From positions 1 to 64,000 of the forward strand of contig JALOON010000020.1 in NCBI GenBank assembly GCA_025454405.1: a stretch of 64,000 bases of DNA, in the 5' to 3' direction. The notes beneath the pieces are model-generated. The model searched no databases. It was given only the letters and a program-made list of their open reading frames with translations, and had not been told where the DNA came from. Positions 24,609 through 33,508 of this stretch are shown here, piece by piece (position 1 is the first letter of the stretch; each line of letters begins with the position of its first letter). Made by a program: the position numbers and the translations under genes. The DNA is from Oscillatoriaceae cyanobacterium Prado104. GTDB lineage: Bacteria > Cyanobacteriota > Cyanobacteriia > Cyanobacteriales > Microcoleaceae.

Positions 24609-25229
24609 ATGGTTCAATCACCTCCAAAACTTATAACTGTTGATGAATTTATTACCAACTACGGTGACAGCGATTGTTACGAACTAATTGATGGTGAATT
24701 AACAGAAATGGAACCAACAGGGCCGCACGAACAAGTATCCGGGTTTCTGGGACGAAAAGTGAATGTAGAAATTGACCGCCTGGATCTACCCTACTTTATC
24801 CCCCCTCGCTGTCTCATCAAACTATTAGGAACATCCACAGCTTTTCGCCCCGATGTACTGGTATTAGATGAAACTCGACTGATTAATGAACCTTTGTGGC
24901 AGCAAGAACCTGTAATTACATCAGGTTCTTCAATTAAACTGATTGCTGAAGTCGTTAGCACCAACTGGCAGAATGACTACGCTCGCAAAGTTGAAGATTA
25001 CGCCCTGCTTGGAGTACCTGAGTATTGGATTGTTGATTATTTGGGCATTGGTGGCAGAGAATATATTGGCAAACCAAAACAGCCGACAGTCACGATTTGT
25101 ACCCTGCAAGAGGATGAGTATCAAAAACAATTGTTTCAAAATGGCGATAGGCTGATTTCCTCAATTTTTCCCGACTTGCAATTAACCGCACAACAAATCT
25201 TCGCGGCAGGCAGATCTGCTGCTATGTAG
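24609..25229 (+). CDS. Uma2-family endonuclease (DUF820)
   Basis: A 206-aa protein of the Uma2/DUF820 family, a restriction-endonuclease-like fold that is hugely expanded in cyanobacteria. It has ITVDEFITNYGDSDCYELID (the conserved start), GELTEMEPTGPHEQV, the core FRPDVLVLDE (Asp of the PD motif), LIAEVVSTNWQNDYARK (ExK pair) and VPEYWIVDYLG. All nuclease-core residues are present. Biological function is unproven for the family. Many copies occur as passengers on mobile DNA. It stands alone here. Confidence 0.9.
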   Translation: MVQSPPKLITVDEFITNYGDSDCYELIDGELTEMEPTGPHEQVSGFLGRKVNVEIDRLDLPYFIPPRCLIKLLGTSTAFRPDVLVLDETRLINEPLWQQEPVITSGSSIKLIAEVVSTNWQNDYARKVEDYALLGVPEYWIVDYLGIGGREYIGKPKQPTVTICTLQEDEYQKQLFQNGDRLISSIFPDLQLTAQQIFAAGRSAAM

Positions 25230-25630
25230 CTTGTATTTAGGTAACGTCGGTAAGATGGGAGGGAATTCGCGCGATCGCCACCGAAAGGGGATTGAGCCTC
25301 AATGAATCGATCGAACAGATTGGCCGGGGTTTGATTCCCCTTGGTGAAACCAAAGAAAGCAGAACCACCGATCGAGAAGCCAACGCCAACCGCCAAGTTT
25401 GTTAGCGATCGAGTCCGAACTTGCGATCGCAAAAACAAAGCGTTTGCGGGCGATCGACTTCTCAAAAAAAAAATGGAGCTTATTGACAAAAATATCTCAA
25501 ACAGATTCAATGCTTTTTTCAGTATTAGCAGATCGAATTTTTAACAGAAGATATTCTCTTTGCCAGCGATGGTTCGCTCGAACTGTTGCAAACTTATGCT
25601 ACAATAAAGTCAACTTCCCACAAAATTTTT
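25230..25630. other. Intergenic region with decayed coding fragments
   Basis: Reading-frame scraps are visible, for example LNESIEQIGRGLIPLGETKE (about 25300-25365) and LTEDILFASDGSLELLQTYA (about 25542-25600). None opens with a start and ribosome site. They look like remains of genes and are not assigned. Confidence 0.4.
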
Positions 25631-25885
25631 ATGCCTCTTACACTTACCTTACCACCCAAAATTGAAGCACTTCTGCGCCAACGCGCCGAGAATACAGGAC
25701 AGGATATAGCCACTATTGCTCTCGCCGTCCTCGCTTTCGGACTCAGTTTTGATGAAAGCGATTTCTTTGAAGCGTTGGAAGGCATTCAACGGGGACTTGA
25801 CGATTTCGATCGAGGTCGATTTTCCAGTTTGGAAGAATTTGTCGCCGAACAGAACCAAAAGTACGGACTTTCCCTGGAAGCATGA
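25631..25885 (+). CDS. Antitoxin of a ParE-type toxin-antitoxin pair
   Basis: A small protein of 84 aa from ATG 25631 (MPLTLTLPPKIEALLRQRAE), opening like ribbon-helix-helix antitoxins with a beta strand then two helices. The C-terminal part is acidic and flexible (QRGLDDFDRGRFSSLEEFVA) and would wrap the toxin. Its stop overlaps the toxin start by 4 bp (25882-25885), a hallmark of translational coupling in such pairs. Confidence 0.8.
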   Translation: MPLTLTLPPKIEALLRQRAENTGQDIATIALAVLAFGLSFDESDFFEALEGIQRGLDDFDRGRFSSLEEFVAEQNQKYGLSLEA

Positions 25886-26220
25886 CTTATCGCATTGACT
25901 TCTCCAGCCAAGCCCAAGCTGAAGCTGATGCCGCCTTTGTAAACTTTGCTCGATTCACTACTCCCGAACGCGCTCAGGCTTGGTATCAAGGTCTAATTGA
26001 AGCCATTTCTTCGCTCCAAGAAATGCCGCGCCGCTGTTCCCTAGCCCGCGAAAACGCATTTTTCAGCCGAGAGATTCGCCAACTTCTTTATGGAAGTGGC
26101 AAAACTACATACCGCATACTCTTCACTATTCTTGACGATCGACCCGCACCGACTGTGAGAATTCTTCACATTCGCAATGCTCTCCAACGCGCGATCGGCG
26201 AGCCTCAAGATGAGGCATAA
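25882..26220 (+). CDS. ParE/RelE-superfamily toxin
   Basis: A 112-aa toxin-fold protein. It has YRIDFSSQAQAEADAAFVNF at the N-terminus, RAQAWYQGLIEAISSLQEMP with the typical helix, PRRCSLARENAFFSREIRQL, and LLYGSGKTTYRILFTI, ending with VRILHIRNALQRAIG. This is the ParE-like (plasmid stabilisation) pattern, including the final HIRN/Arg block. ParE proteins inhibit gyrase, and RelE-like members cleave mRNA. The target is not determined. It overlaps the antitoxin gene by 4 bp, so it is probably a plasmid addiction module. Confidence 0.87.
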   Translation: MTYRIDFSSQAQAEADAAFVNFARFTTPERAQAWYQGLIEAISSLQEMPRRCSLARENAFFSREIRQLLYGSGKTTYRILFTILDDRPAPTVRILHIRNALQRAIGEPQDEA

Positions 26221-26657
26221 TCTCATTTTGACACGCAAGCGGAATTTTTGTTGTTTCGGTCGATCGCGGCTGCGAAAGATCGGTGGCGGGGAACTCGCGA
26301 TCGACTAGCAAACCACGCCACCACCGTGGTTTTATGAAAGCTGTCAATACTTCCTAAAAAATATTAACAATATGATTTCAATCAAGCTTGTGTCGGTTCT
26401 CAATTATTTCTAAATACTGCAATTCGGTGGGAGTAAGAACAGTATCTGCTGTGTAGCTTATACCAAACAGCGGAATTGTAGCAATACTTTTTAGAATCGA
26501 TCTAACCAGTGCGGAGGACGCGACAACTGAAAATTTCTTGTTAGGTAAAAATATAATTGCGAATATGGCAAACGGAATCGGATGCGGTGGGTGGGCGGGT
26601 TAAAAACAATCCCGCTCAAAGCAGGATTGCATCCCATTTATCATGGGTTATCATTGA
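26221..26657. other. Intergenic region; no gene seen
   Basis: No start-supported frame or strong hairpin. It contains HIP1-like CGATCG sites and a short ATCCCGCTCAAAGCAGGATT stem near 26610-26630. Confidence 0.4.
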
Positions 26658-27017
26658 CTACTTGATAAAATCCTCAAGTTCTTCATCATTATCAGTTGTC
26701 TTTTTCTTATTAGCAGCTTTGACAGCCGATTCGATGTAACGGAAGTGCAGGTCAATAACTGCTTGCTCCGATGCCAGCCAGTAAACGTTACTCAAAATTT
26801 CTTCAAGCATTTCGTCAGCCGAGTAGCTTTCATATTGCTTGTTGAACCAAGTATTAAACGCTTCCCAGTCAAGGGCTTTGCCTTTCGGCAACTGTCGCTG
26901 TTTGGCACGCCCCATTAACTCGCGTGCTACGTGCAGAAACATTTCAAAGCGCTGTTCTTCAATTGTTTCTGCAAATTGCTTTTGCATGGGAGTTGGAGCG
27001 GATTTGCGAGTAGTCAT
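26658..27017 (-). CDS. Hypothetical plasmid protein
   Basis: A 119-aa charged helical protein (MTTRKSAPTPMQKQFAETIE at the start). A Trp/Tyr-rich middle (WEAFNTWFNKQYESYSADEM) is followed by LASEQAVIDLHFRYIESAV and an acidic tail EELEDFIK. No recognised domain. The ATG has an AGGAG site upstream, and the protein looks compositionally genuine. It may be a small accessory factor of the plasmid. Confidence 0.6.
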   Translation of the reverse strand: MTTRKSAPTPMQKQFAETIEEQRFEMFLHVARELMGRAKQRQLPKGKALDWEAFNTWFNKQYESYSADEMLEEILSNVYWLASEQAVIDLHFRYIESAVKAANKKKTTDNDEELEDFIK

Positions 27018-27752
27018 AGTTAAAACTCCTGGTATTTTTTTAACAAAGCGACGCCAGTCTGCCTAATTTTTTCAATCGCATTTGTATTGACTGTCCTTTA
27101 TTGAAAACATCAACCTATTACAGCCCGTATAATTACTTTCAAAGTATTAGGTAAACTGGCAAATATTTCACATTTTGAACAACGAAAGTTGTAGTTTAGT
27201 TCCAATTTTAACGGTGGGTGGACGGGATGAAGTTAAACTGTTCCGAACGCACGACCTCAATATGGTGTGAATGTAAGAGCGATTGGCCCTTAAAAAGCTC
27301 CTATTGCTATTTTTTTTGTGTAAATTTATGTGAAATTTACCGAAAAATTGGGCAATCGCATTGCGTAGGGATAGCGTTGGCTGTGCAGGAATGAAGGGGA
27401 GCGCTGGCTGTGAGTTAAAGCCTCACTCTTAAGCGGGGTACTTTCCTGAGAAGTTGAAATCACTGCAACAAAAACTCAAGCAATCGAAGCACTAAAATAA
27501 TTTGTTATTGTGTTCGATTTCAGCTAATTAAAAAGGCTAAATTTCCAGAGCAACTTAACTCAGTCGGTGGCAAATTTAGCCTTTCAATCGAGATTGTAGA
27601 TTTAACGCAAGGGAAGAAAGAAAAATCGAGGCTTTTACCGGAAACTTTTCATGCTTTCCTTAATGTTGTAGGTTCGATCGAAAATTAACCGAATGGTTCG
27701 AGAAGGCTTTCATACTCTCTGCCCTTCCCGAACCATCCGGTTGTTAAATTTC
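27018..27752. other. 735-bp intergenic region with two inverted repeats
   Basis: It holds a 13-bp perfect inverted repeat AAAGGCTAAATTT / AAATTTAGCCTTT (27532-27544 and 27572-27584) and the terminator-like repeat at 27687-27746. It also has two copies of a GCGTTGGCTGTG/GCGCTGGCTGTG word, which recurs near 44410. No gene is visible. An origin or transfer-origin function is possible but unsupported. Confidence 0.45.
27687..27746 (-). terminator. Long hairpin downstream of the acidic-protein gene
   Basis: Arms of about 20 bp (AACCGAATGGTTCGAGAAGG against CCTTCCCGAACCATCCGGTT, two mismatches). It begins 7 bp after the stop codon of the minus-strand gene and is followed by TTAATTTT on that strand. 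Confidence 0.55.
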
Positions 27753-28463
27753 CTATTCTTCCTCCTCAAATTCTTCGGATTCGTCTATCTCGAAATCTTC
27801 GTCAGAATCATCTCCATCAGATTCATCATCATCTAAATCGTCTTCCTCCTCAAGTTCATCTAAAACATCATCAATGTCATCAGAATCTTCATCGAAATCA
27901 TCATCGAGTTCATCGTCTTCTGATTCCGACTCTTTCGATAATTCATTGCGACGCTTGAGAGATTGAGCATTAAATTCAACTAAATCAACAATCGCAACAT
28001 CAGGATTATCAGAGATGCTGTCGTAGAGCTTGCCCATCACCAAAGCAATAACTTCGACATCGTATTTTAGAGCATCCGGGCGACCGAATAGTTTGGGAAA
28101 TACTGTATTGTTCCAGTCGTTCCAGTCGAACTTTTTACCGTTGCTGCGGCCGTTACGCTTGTTAATTTGAGCTTGCACGTCTAAACCAAGTTTTTCGCGT
28201 GCTGCGTGACCAATCTTAGTGGAAATACGGCTATCGCGACGCTGAATCGTTACGCCATATTTCTTGTGAATGGCATTGCGAATTTGCTTAACTAACTCTT
28301 CAGATTGCTGTTCGACAGAGAGCTTAGATTGAGGTTTGGAGTGAGAGGATTCGGTTTGAGATTGTGATTTAGTTAGGCTGCTACCGTTAAATTTGCCGTT
28401 GGTGCTGGCGCGCATTGTTTCCGGCTTAGGAGTGGCGGTAGTTTGTTTTTTGATTGTAGCCAT
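27753..28463 (-). CDS. Hypothetical protein with basic N-terminus and very acidic tail
   Basis: A 236-aa protein in three parts. The first is a Thr/Ser/Gln/Lys-rich disordered N-terminus (1-45). The second is a folded helical domain (about 48-170, with SVEQQSEELVKQIRNAIHKK and KFDWNDWNNTVFPKLFGRPD). The third is an acidic tail of over 60 residues made largely of Asp and Glu. Such tails occur on DNA mimics, histone-type chaperones and ssDNA-binding proteins, but no family is recognised. A strong hairpin follows the stop. Plasmid-encoded and well away from neighbours, so it is likely its own unit. Confidence 0.65.
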   Translation of the reverse strand: MATIKKQTTATPKPETMRASTNGKFNGSSLTKSQSQTESSHSKPQSKLSVEQQSEELVKQIRNAIHKKYGVTIQRRDSRISTKIGHAAREKLGLDVQAQINKRNGRSNGKKFDWNDWNNTVFPKLFGRPDALKYDVEVIALVMGKLYDSISDNPDVAIVDLVEFNAQSLKRRNELSKESESEDDELDDDFDEDSDDIDDVLDELEEEDDLDDDESDGDDSDEDFEIDESEEFEEEE

Positions 28464-28859
28464 ATTGACGATACAATTAAGTTCATATCATTCATGCCGA
28501 TAGGCATTAATATTTAAAGATGGGAAAGGGTAAATAACTGCGATCGCTTAATTACAGCAGATTCCAAGTTGATAAAATACACACCTCCAAACCCGGGGCG
28601 GGCACGGGGGCACCGCCCCTACAGAAACCTGGTTTCTCTGTACCGAACGTATTTGAAAACTGCTGTATTTTTCACTTTTTCCCCCTCCAATTGGGGGGTA
28701 ATTCTTCACTCAATAGCAGGAAGTAACTGTAAATATTATTAGTTAAATTTGAAAGATAACTGTCACGCTCGATCGCAAACTACGGACGCACTCGCTTATT
28801 GTAGTTGCTGCAATTCGGGTTGTTTTCTTCAACTTCTTTCGCTGGCTATTGTTTGAAAA
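28464..28859. repeat. Intergenic region with GC-rich and AGAAACC repeats
   Basis: It carries the inverted pair GGGGCGG / CCGCCCC (28595-28620) and the palindromic word AGAAACCTGGTTTCT (28622-28636), related to copies at 4136 and 53017. These are dispersed cyanobacterial repeats. No gene. Confidence 0.5.
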
Positions 28860-30488
28860 ATGAAAACTGTTAAGGATTGGCCAAAATTAATAACTCAAGG
28901 TACGCCGATCGTAGGTTTAGAATATTACAGTGCCGATCGACAGTCACTGCTGTCATTATTTTGTCAGTACGCGGACGATCGCTCAATACCTGCTTATTAT
29001 TGGAATTCTGGTTTTTCAACCCTTCAAGCTCTCAAAAAAGTCGGTGACAACTGCATTTTGTCACCGACTGAGTTAGCTGCTGGCTGCGACGTGCTGCAAT
29101 TTTTGCTCGAATCCGATCGACCCGGTATCTTTTTATTAGAAGACATTCTCGATTCAAACAGCAATGGTTTTGCAGAACGCCGTACTTCTGAATTAGCTAA
29201 TGCTTTCTTTCAATTTGAATGGCGTTCGATCGAGCAATACTGGGTACTTTTGAGCGATTGCATTCAACTTCCCAGCAAATTACAACCTTTGATTCCCATC
29301 CTCAAATGTCCCCTTCCTGACGGTTTTGAAGTTGCCGACATAGTGGAGAAATTGCAGGATAAATTGCGCGATCGCATCCCCGATTTGAACTGCAACAACA
29401 GTGCGGAACCTGATTTCAAGCGACTGGTGCGCGCCTGTCAGGGATTGCCTGCTGCTGAAATCAAATTAGTATTGGCGCGAGCGATATCCATGACTGATTC
29501 TATTGAAAGTATAGTCGATTTCGTGTTGGAACACAAAATCTCTCAATTGAAAAACCAAGGATTAGAATTTATCGCTTCTCCCGACGTACCTTATGCTGGC
29601 GGTTTAGACAAACTCGACGCTTACTTGAACGATCTAATTAAATTGAACCAACCAGAAGCCCGGAAATACAATCTCACGCCGCCTAAAGGAATGTTATTTT
29701 GGGGGCCGCCCGGAACCGGAAAAAGTTTGAGTGCAAAGCTAGCTGCTAAAAAACTTGGGAGAGCACTTTTAGCTATGAGTTGGGGCAATATTTTAGGTTC
29801 TTCAAGTCCCGATCGCGCTTTATCTAAAATTCTAGATACGGCCGATCATTTAGGGGGCTGCGTCTTGTTTGCCGACGATTTTGATAAGGGTTTTTCTGGG
29901 TGGGAATCAAATGCTGACGGCGGCGTTGCTAGGCGGCTTTCTCAGAAGTTGCTAACTTGGATGGTAGAACACGAATCAGACGTATTGATGCTAGCAACAG
30001 TTAACCGTTTGTCTTTGCTTCCTGCTGAGTTGATCCGGCGATTTGATGATGGCGGAATTTGGTTTGTAGACTTGCCACACAATGGCGCTCGCTACGAGAT
30101 TTTTAATTTGCATTTGGCTAAGTATTTCCCAAAGCAATTCAGTCCAGGAAAGGAAAGTCCTTGGAGCCACAGACAGTGGTATTCGCTGCTCAATGACTAT
30201 GCTGGAGCAACTCCTGCTGAGATTGGAAATGCTGTTAAGCGTTGTGCCGAACGAGCTTACTGTGAAAGCAAACCGGGGGAGATTGCATTAGCCGATTTGC
30301 GGTATCAAAGAACTCAATTTGTCCTCTCATCGGAACGGTCTTCTGAGGATATTCAAGCAATTCGCAATCAAGCTAGTTATGCTCGCCCTACAGCCAGTTC
30401 GGATACTTCGAGGTTTGCTGCAGGCGAGCAAGAACTGTTTGAATATAAGCCCCATATTTGCGATTCGATCGAAGATGATGCTGCTTAA
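28860..30488 (+). CDS. AAA-family ATPase (Ycf46-like)
   Basis: A 542-aa AAA+ ATPase laid out like Ycf46: an N-terminal region that resembles a decayed ATPase module (about 20-190, with RPGIFLLEDILDSN), then a C-terminal AAA core with Walker A WGPPGTGKSLSAK (about 280-292), Walker B CVLFADDFDKGF (second acidic residue Asp instead of Glu), sensor 1 VLMLATVN and the Arg-finger segment LIRRFDDGG. Ycf46 relatives occur in all cyanobacteria and on many of their plasmids and are linked to CO2 or stress responses; the mechanism is unknown. Located among plasmid genes, it may be a remodelling ATPase for the element. Confidence 0.83.
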   Translation: MKTVKDWPKLITQGTPIVGLEYYSADRQSLLSLFCQYADDRSIPAYYWNSGFSTLQALKKVGDNCILSPTELAAGCDVLQFLLESDRPGIFLLEDILDSNSNGFAERRTSELANAFFQFEWRSIEQYWVLLSDCIQLPSKLQPLIPILKCPLPDGFEVADIVEKLQDKLRDRIPDLNCNNSAEPDFKRLVRACQGLPAAEIKLVLARAISMTDSIESIVDFVLEHKISQLKNQGLEFIASPDVPYAGGLDKLDAYLNDLIKLNQPEARKYNLTPPKGMLFWGPPGTGKSLSAKLAAKKLGRALLAMSWGNILGSSSPDRALSKILDTADHLGGCVLFADDFDKGFSGWESNADGGVARRLSQKLLTWMVEHESDVLMLATVNRLSLLPAELIRRFDDGGIWFVDLPHNGARYEIFNLHLAKYFPKQFSPGKESPWSHRQWYSLLNDYAGATPAEIGNAVKRCAERAYCESKPGEIALADLRYQRTQFVLSSERSSEDIQAIRNQASYARPTASSDTSRFAAGEQELFEYKPHICDSIEDDAA

Positions 30489-30586
30489 ATTCACGCTTAA
30501 AATGAGTGCGTAAATTCAGGTAAATTTAATTGCGCGATACCAAACCCGAGTTAGCTATCCCCGATTCAACGGGCGCGGTTAAAACC

Positions 30587-30967
30587 TTTTGACCTTGAAC
30601 TCGCACTCCTTGCTCCTATTTGACCTCAAACTAGGCGTGATACTGCTATTTGACCTCCAACTCTCAGATATTGCCGTTATTCGAGTTGGAGGTCAAACTC
30701 GTTATTCGAGATTGAGGTCAAACTCGTCAATCGATTTTAGATTTTAGATTTGCGATTTTAGATTAACCTCTCCTTTAAAGAAGAGGCTTGCAGCACCGAA
30801 TTTTTTTCTTTTTTTCTCCATTAATGGAGAGGCTTGAAACCCTTTATTTTAGATTTCAGATTTTCATTTTAATCTAAAATCTAAAATCTAAAATCTAAAA
30901 TTGTTCGGTCATAAGCGCTACCGCTAATGCCGACGAGCTGGCGAAACCTGCGAGTTCAAGGTCAAAC
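30587..30967. repeat. Six TTTGACCT-AACTCG boxes in nested inverted arrangement
   Basis: Boxes related to TTTGACCTYNAACTC lie at 30587-30605, 30618-30632 and 30648-30662 in one direction and at 30684-30699, 30709-30724 and 30950-30967 in the other. The inner ends enclose mirror-like TTTAGATTT / AAATCTAAA runs (about 30735-30900). The whole could fold into a large cruciform. It lies between the Ycf46-like gene and the polymerase gene (30489-31110), where no gene was found. Confidence 0.7.
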
Positions 30968-31110
30968 TATACAAATTTTTGTCCGCTTCTTTGGATCGCG
31001 AACGAGGACGTTTCGATTGCGAGGGAAGACGCTCCCGCTGGGATTAACAGGGTATTAAACCCGGAATTGGTGTGACGAAATAGAGCAAAATTTAGTTTCA
31101 AAAACAAAGA

Positions 31111-33048
31111 CTAACCTCCCCAAGTTGCCAGCACTTTAATTTCTACTTCGCAAGGAATGGGCGATAAAAACTTGTCACCAGCCGACACCATACAGCTATG
31201 AAGTAAAGTTTTCACTTGCTCAATTTCTGCGATCGGACATTCTAACAAAATTTCATCGTGAACGACGCAAATAAGTTTAGCGCCCGTTCGTTTCAAAGCT
31301 ACAACAAGTTTAGCTAATGCTAATTTAGTAATGTCAGCACTCAGCCCTTGAATTGGGTGATTCAGCATTTCATTAAGCAATGGTTTGGATTCTTTAGACC
31401 AAAGTCGCCGCCGACCCGAAGCGGTGCGACTTTCTCTAATCCCTTTCTGCCACTGCTGGCGGACGGCTGCGTGAAACTGTTTAATTCCCGAATAAGAGTT
31501 AAAAAACTTTTTGCGAAACAGCGATGCTTTTTCCCGAGTTAGAATTACTCCGTGTTCGGATTGAGCCATGTGTTTAAATTTGTTAACTCCCATGCCGTAA
31601 ATTAAACCAAAATTAACGATTTTACCGAGCTGCCTTTCATCTGAGGCAATTTTGCTTAATGGTTTATCGAGCACTAAAGAAGCTGTTAGTTTGTGCAAGT
31701 CTTCACCTTTAGCATAGGCAGCAACCATCGCGCGATCGCCCGAAATTTTTGCCATAATTCTTAACTCAATTTGGCTGTAATCGGCTTTGAGCAACACGCA
31801 ACCGGGGGCTGTTATAAAACACTGCCTAGTTTCCCCATCTCTAGGGATATTAGTTAAATTCGGTTCGCGACAGCTAAACCTACCAGACCTCGCTCCAATC
31901 TGAAACCAATTGGGATGAATTTTTCCGGTTACGGGGTGGATGTGATGCGGCAAACCTTCAACAAAAGTGCTGATTCGAGTTGACACGCTGCGGTAGTCGA
32001 GTAAAGCTTGAATTACTGGATATTTGCCTGCAAAGGGAATCAAGGTTTGAGTATTGGTGGAATTAACAGGAATGCCTGCAGATTGCAGTGCTGCTAAAAC
32101 TTGTTTGGGAGAACGAGGATTAATGGTTTCCGTAAATTCGGGAAGCAGAGAGATTTGTTGGTGGGGGTTAGGTAGATGCAATTGCGAATTAATTTGGGTT
32201 AACAGCAAGTTGCGAGTTTGACAAAGTTTGTCTCCAAGAACTTTCCACTGTTCTCTATCTAGCAGCATCCCGTTTAGTTCCATAGAAGCTACTGCCGGCA
32301 AACAGGCAAATTCCAATTTTGCAGTTTCCCAAAGCTTTGAAACTTTCAGCTTTTGTTTGAGTGTTTCTCGCAATGGCAATAAAATTGCAGCATCGGTAGC
32401 GGCATATTGCAGTTGATTTGGTGTCAGCGTTCCAGACCAATCGCTTGTTTGCAGTGTTTTATCTAGCTTAATGCCGAGTAATCGATCGACTGCTGATTCT
32501 AACGAGAAATTGCGTTTGAGTCCAGCAACAAGCACTCGATAGGCTAGATAGGTATCAAAAAAGGGAAGGCTAGGAGGCAATTGGGCTATCGTTAGCATCA
32601 TCAATTCAAATTTGAGGTTGTGACCTATTTTCAGGGCATTTCCAGCTAATAAAGCGCGCAGGGGATTGAGATCGGCAGGTGCGATCGCTCCGATATCGAC
32701 GATCGTGACGGGGCGATCGGGAATTGCTAACTGTACTAGGCGAACTTTGGCTCGATACGGGTCAGTACCTAAAGCGGTTTCGCAGTCAATACCGATGATT
32801 TTTGCTTGTTGAAATGGTTTGAGGGCTATTTTTAAATGCTCTGCATTATCTATCAATTTATATGCGGGTTTGATAGCAGAGATAAACTTATTGTTAGGTA
32901 AGTTATGAAAATTATTGTGGGTTGTTATATCTTTCATCATTACTTGGGTTTCTTCCCAAGAATAGAAAGAGGTGGGACAAGCTCGATCGGCATGGGGTGT
33001 TGAGTAATGTTTAATGATGTCTCCAACAGTACGCGGCTTGAATTTCAT
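31111..33048 (-). CDS. polA: Family A DNA polymerase with 3'-5' exonuclease, no 5' nuclease
   Basis: A 645-aa DNA polymerase I-type enzyme made of an exonuclease domain and a polymerase domain only. Exo I IGIDCETAL (D88, E90), Exo II GHNLKFELMML (the usual Asp is Glu148), Exo III QYAATDA (Y215, D219). Polymerase motif A LLKADYSQIELR (D423), motif B R472-K476-Y484 in RQLGKIVNFGLIYG, motif C VVHDE (597-599). All polymerase catalytic residues are present. QQISLL at 297-302 resembles a sliding-clamp-binding peptide. Lack of the 5' nuclease separates it from the chromosomal repair PolI and suits a replicative or plasmid/phage role. It is transcribed in the same direction as the holA-dnaX-dnaN genes 20 kb away. 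Confidence 0.93.
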   Translation of the reverse strand: MKFKPRTVGDIIKHYSTPHADRACPTSFYSWEETQVMMKDITTHNNFHNLPNNKFISAIKPAYKLIDNAEHLKIALKPFQQAKIIGIDCETALGTDPYRAKVRLVQLAIPDRPVTIVDIGAIAPADLNPLRALLAGNALKIGHNLKFELMMLTIAQLPPSLPFFDTYLAYRVLVAGLKRNFSLESAVDRLLGIKLDKTLQTSDWSGTLTPNQLQYAATDAAILLPLRETLKQKLKVSKLWETAKLEFACLPAVASMELNGMLLDREQWKVLGDKLCQTRNLLLTQINSQLHLPNPHQQISLLPEFTETINPRSPKQVLAALQSAGIPVNSTNTQTLIPFAGKYPVIQALLDYRSVSTRISTFVEGLPHHIHPVTGKIHPNWFQIGARSGRFSCREPNLTNIPRDGETRQCFITAPGCVLLKADYSQIELRIMAKISGDRAMVAAYAKGEDLHKLTASLVLDKPLSKIASDERQLGKIVNFGLIYGMGVNKFKHMAQSEHGVILTREKASLFRKKFFNSYSGIKQFHAAVRQQWQKGIRESRTASGRRRLWSKESKPLLNEMLNHPIQGLSADITKLALAKLVVALKRTGAKLICVVHDEILLECPIAEIEQVKTLLHSCMVSAGDKFLSPIPCEVEIKVLATWGG

Positions 33049-33146
33049 GTTGTTTGAGAAGGTTAACGAGTTAAATTAAGCTTTTTTTAGTCAATTTGAC
33101 TGCTGAGTGCGATCGCAAAACAGATCTAAAGGATGGCGGTTGGTCT

Positions 33147-33174
33147 AAAAAAAACCAGGTTATCCCTGGTTTTG
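33147..33174 (-). terminator. Rho-independent terminator after the small cysteine-rich peptide gene
   Basis: On the minus strand, AAAACCAGG / CCTGGTTTT arms with a 5-nt loop and a run of T. It lies 20 bp after the stop codon at 33194. Confidence 0.8.
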
Positions 33175-33193
33175 ATTTATAATAGTTACCCCT

Positions 33194-33352
33194 TTAGAGT
33201 CGGCAGCAATTATTTTTGTTATCCCATGTGCCCCCTAAAAGGTCGCAGCCTGGTTTGCCATCTGTAATCTTTTTACAAACGGCGGCGTTAGCGTCTGTTG
33301 TTTGAGCTAAGAGTAACAGACTTGTTAAAGCGATAGCTAGCATTCTTTTCAT
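33194..33352 (-). CDS. Small secreted cysteine-rich peptide (52 aa)
   Basis: A short gene encoding MKRMLAIALTSLLLLAQTTD, then ANA|AVCKKITDGKPGCDLL, GGTWDNKNNCCRL. The first ~23 residues form a clear signal peptide with an ANA cleavage site. The mature peptide of about 29 residues has four cysteines (one near the start, one in the middle, a CC pair at the end), enough for two disulfides. A dedicated terminator follows 20 bp after the stop, which supports a real transcription unit. No family recognised. It could be an exported toxin, bacteriocin-like peptide, signal or small envelope protein. Confidence 0.6.
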   Translation of the reverse strand: MKRMLAIALTSLLLLAQTTDANAAVCKKITDGKPGCDLLGGTWDNKNNCCRL

Positions 33353-33508
33353 GACGGCGAACTCTGATGAACTTCACCGATGCGGCACTGTTAAGTGCGA
33401 CTTTAATTCGAGCTAAATTTCAAAAAAGGGTGTTGCAGGTGGGTGGGAAAATATTGTTTTAATTTATCTTCACAAATTAGGGCTATAATGTAGTGGTCGA
33501 GTTGAGTA

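Noticed and set aside
27532-27584. Candidate oriT or regulatory RNA at a 13-bp inverted repeat
   Set aside because: A hairpin alone is not enough; no relaxase gene or conserved nick-site sequence was seen nearby. Kept only as a note on the intergenic region.
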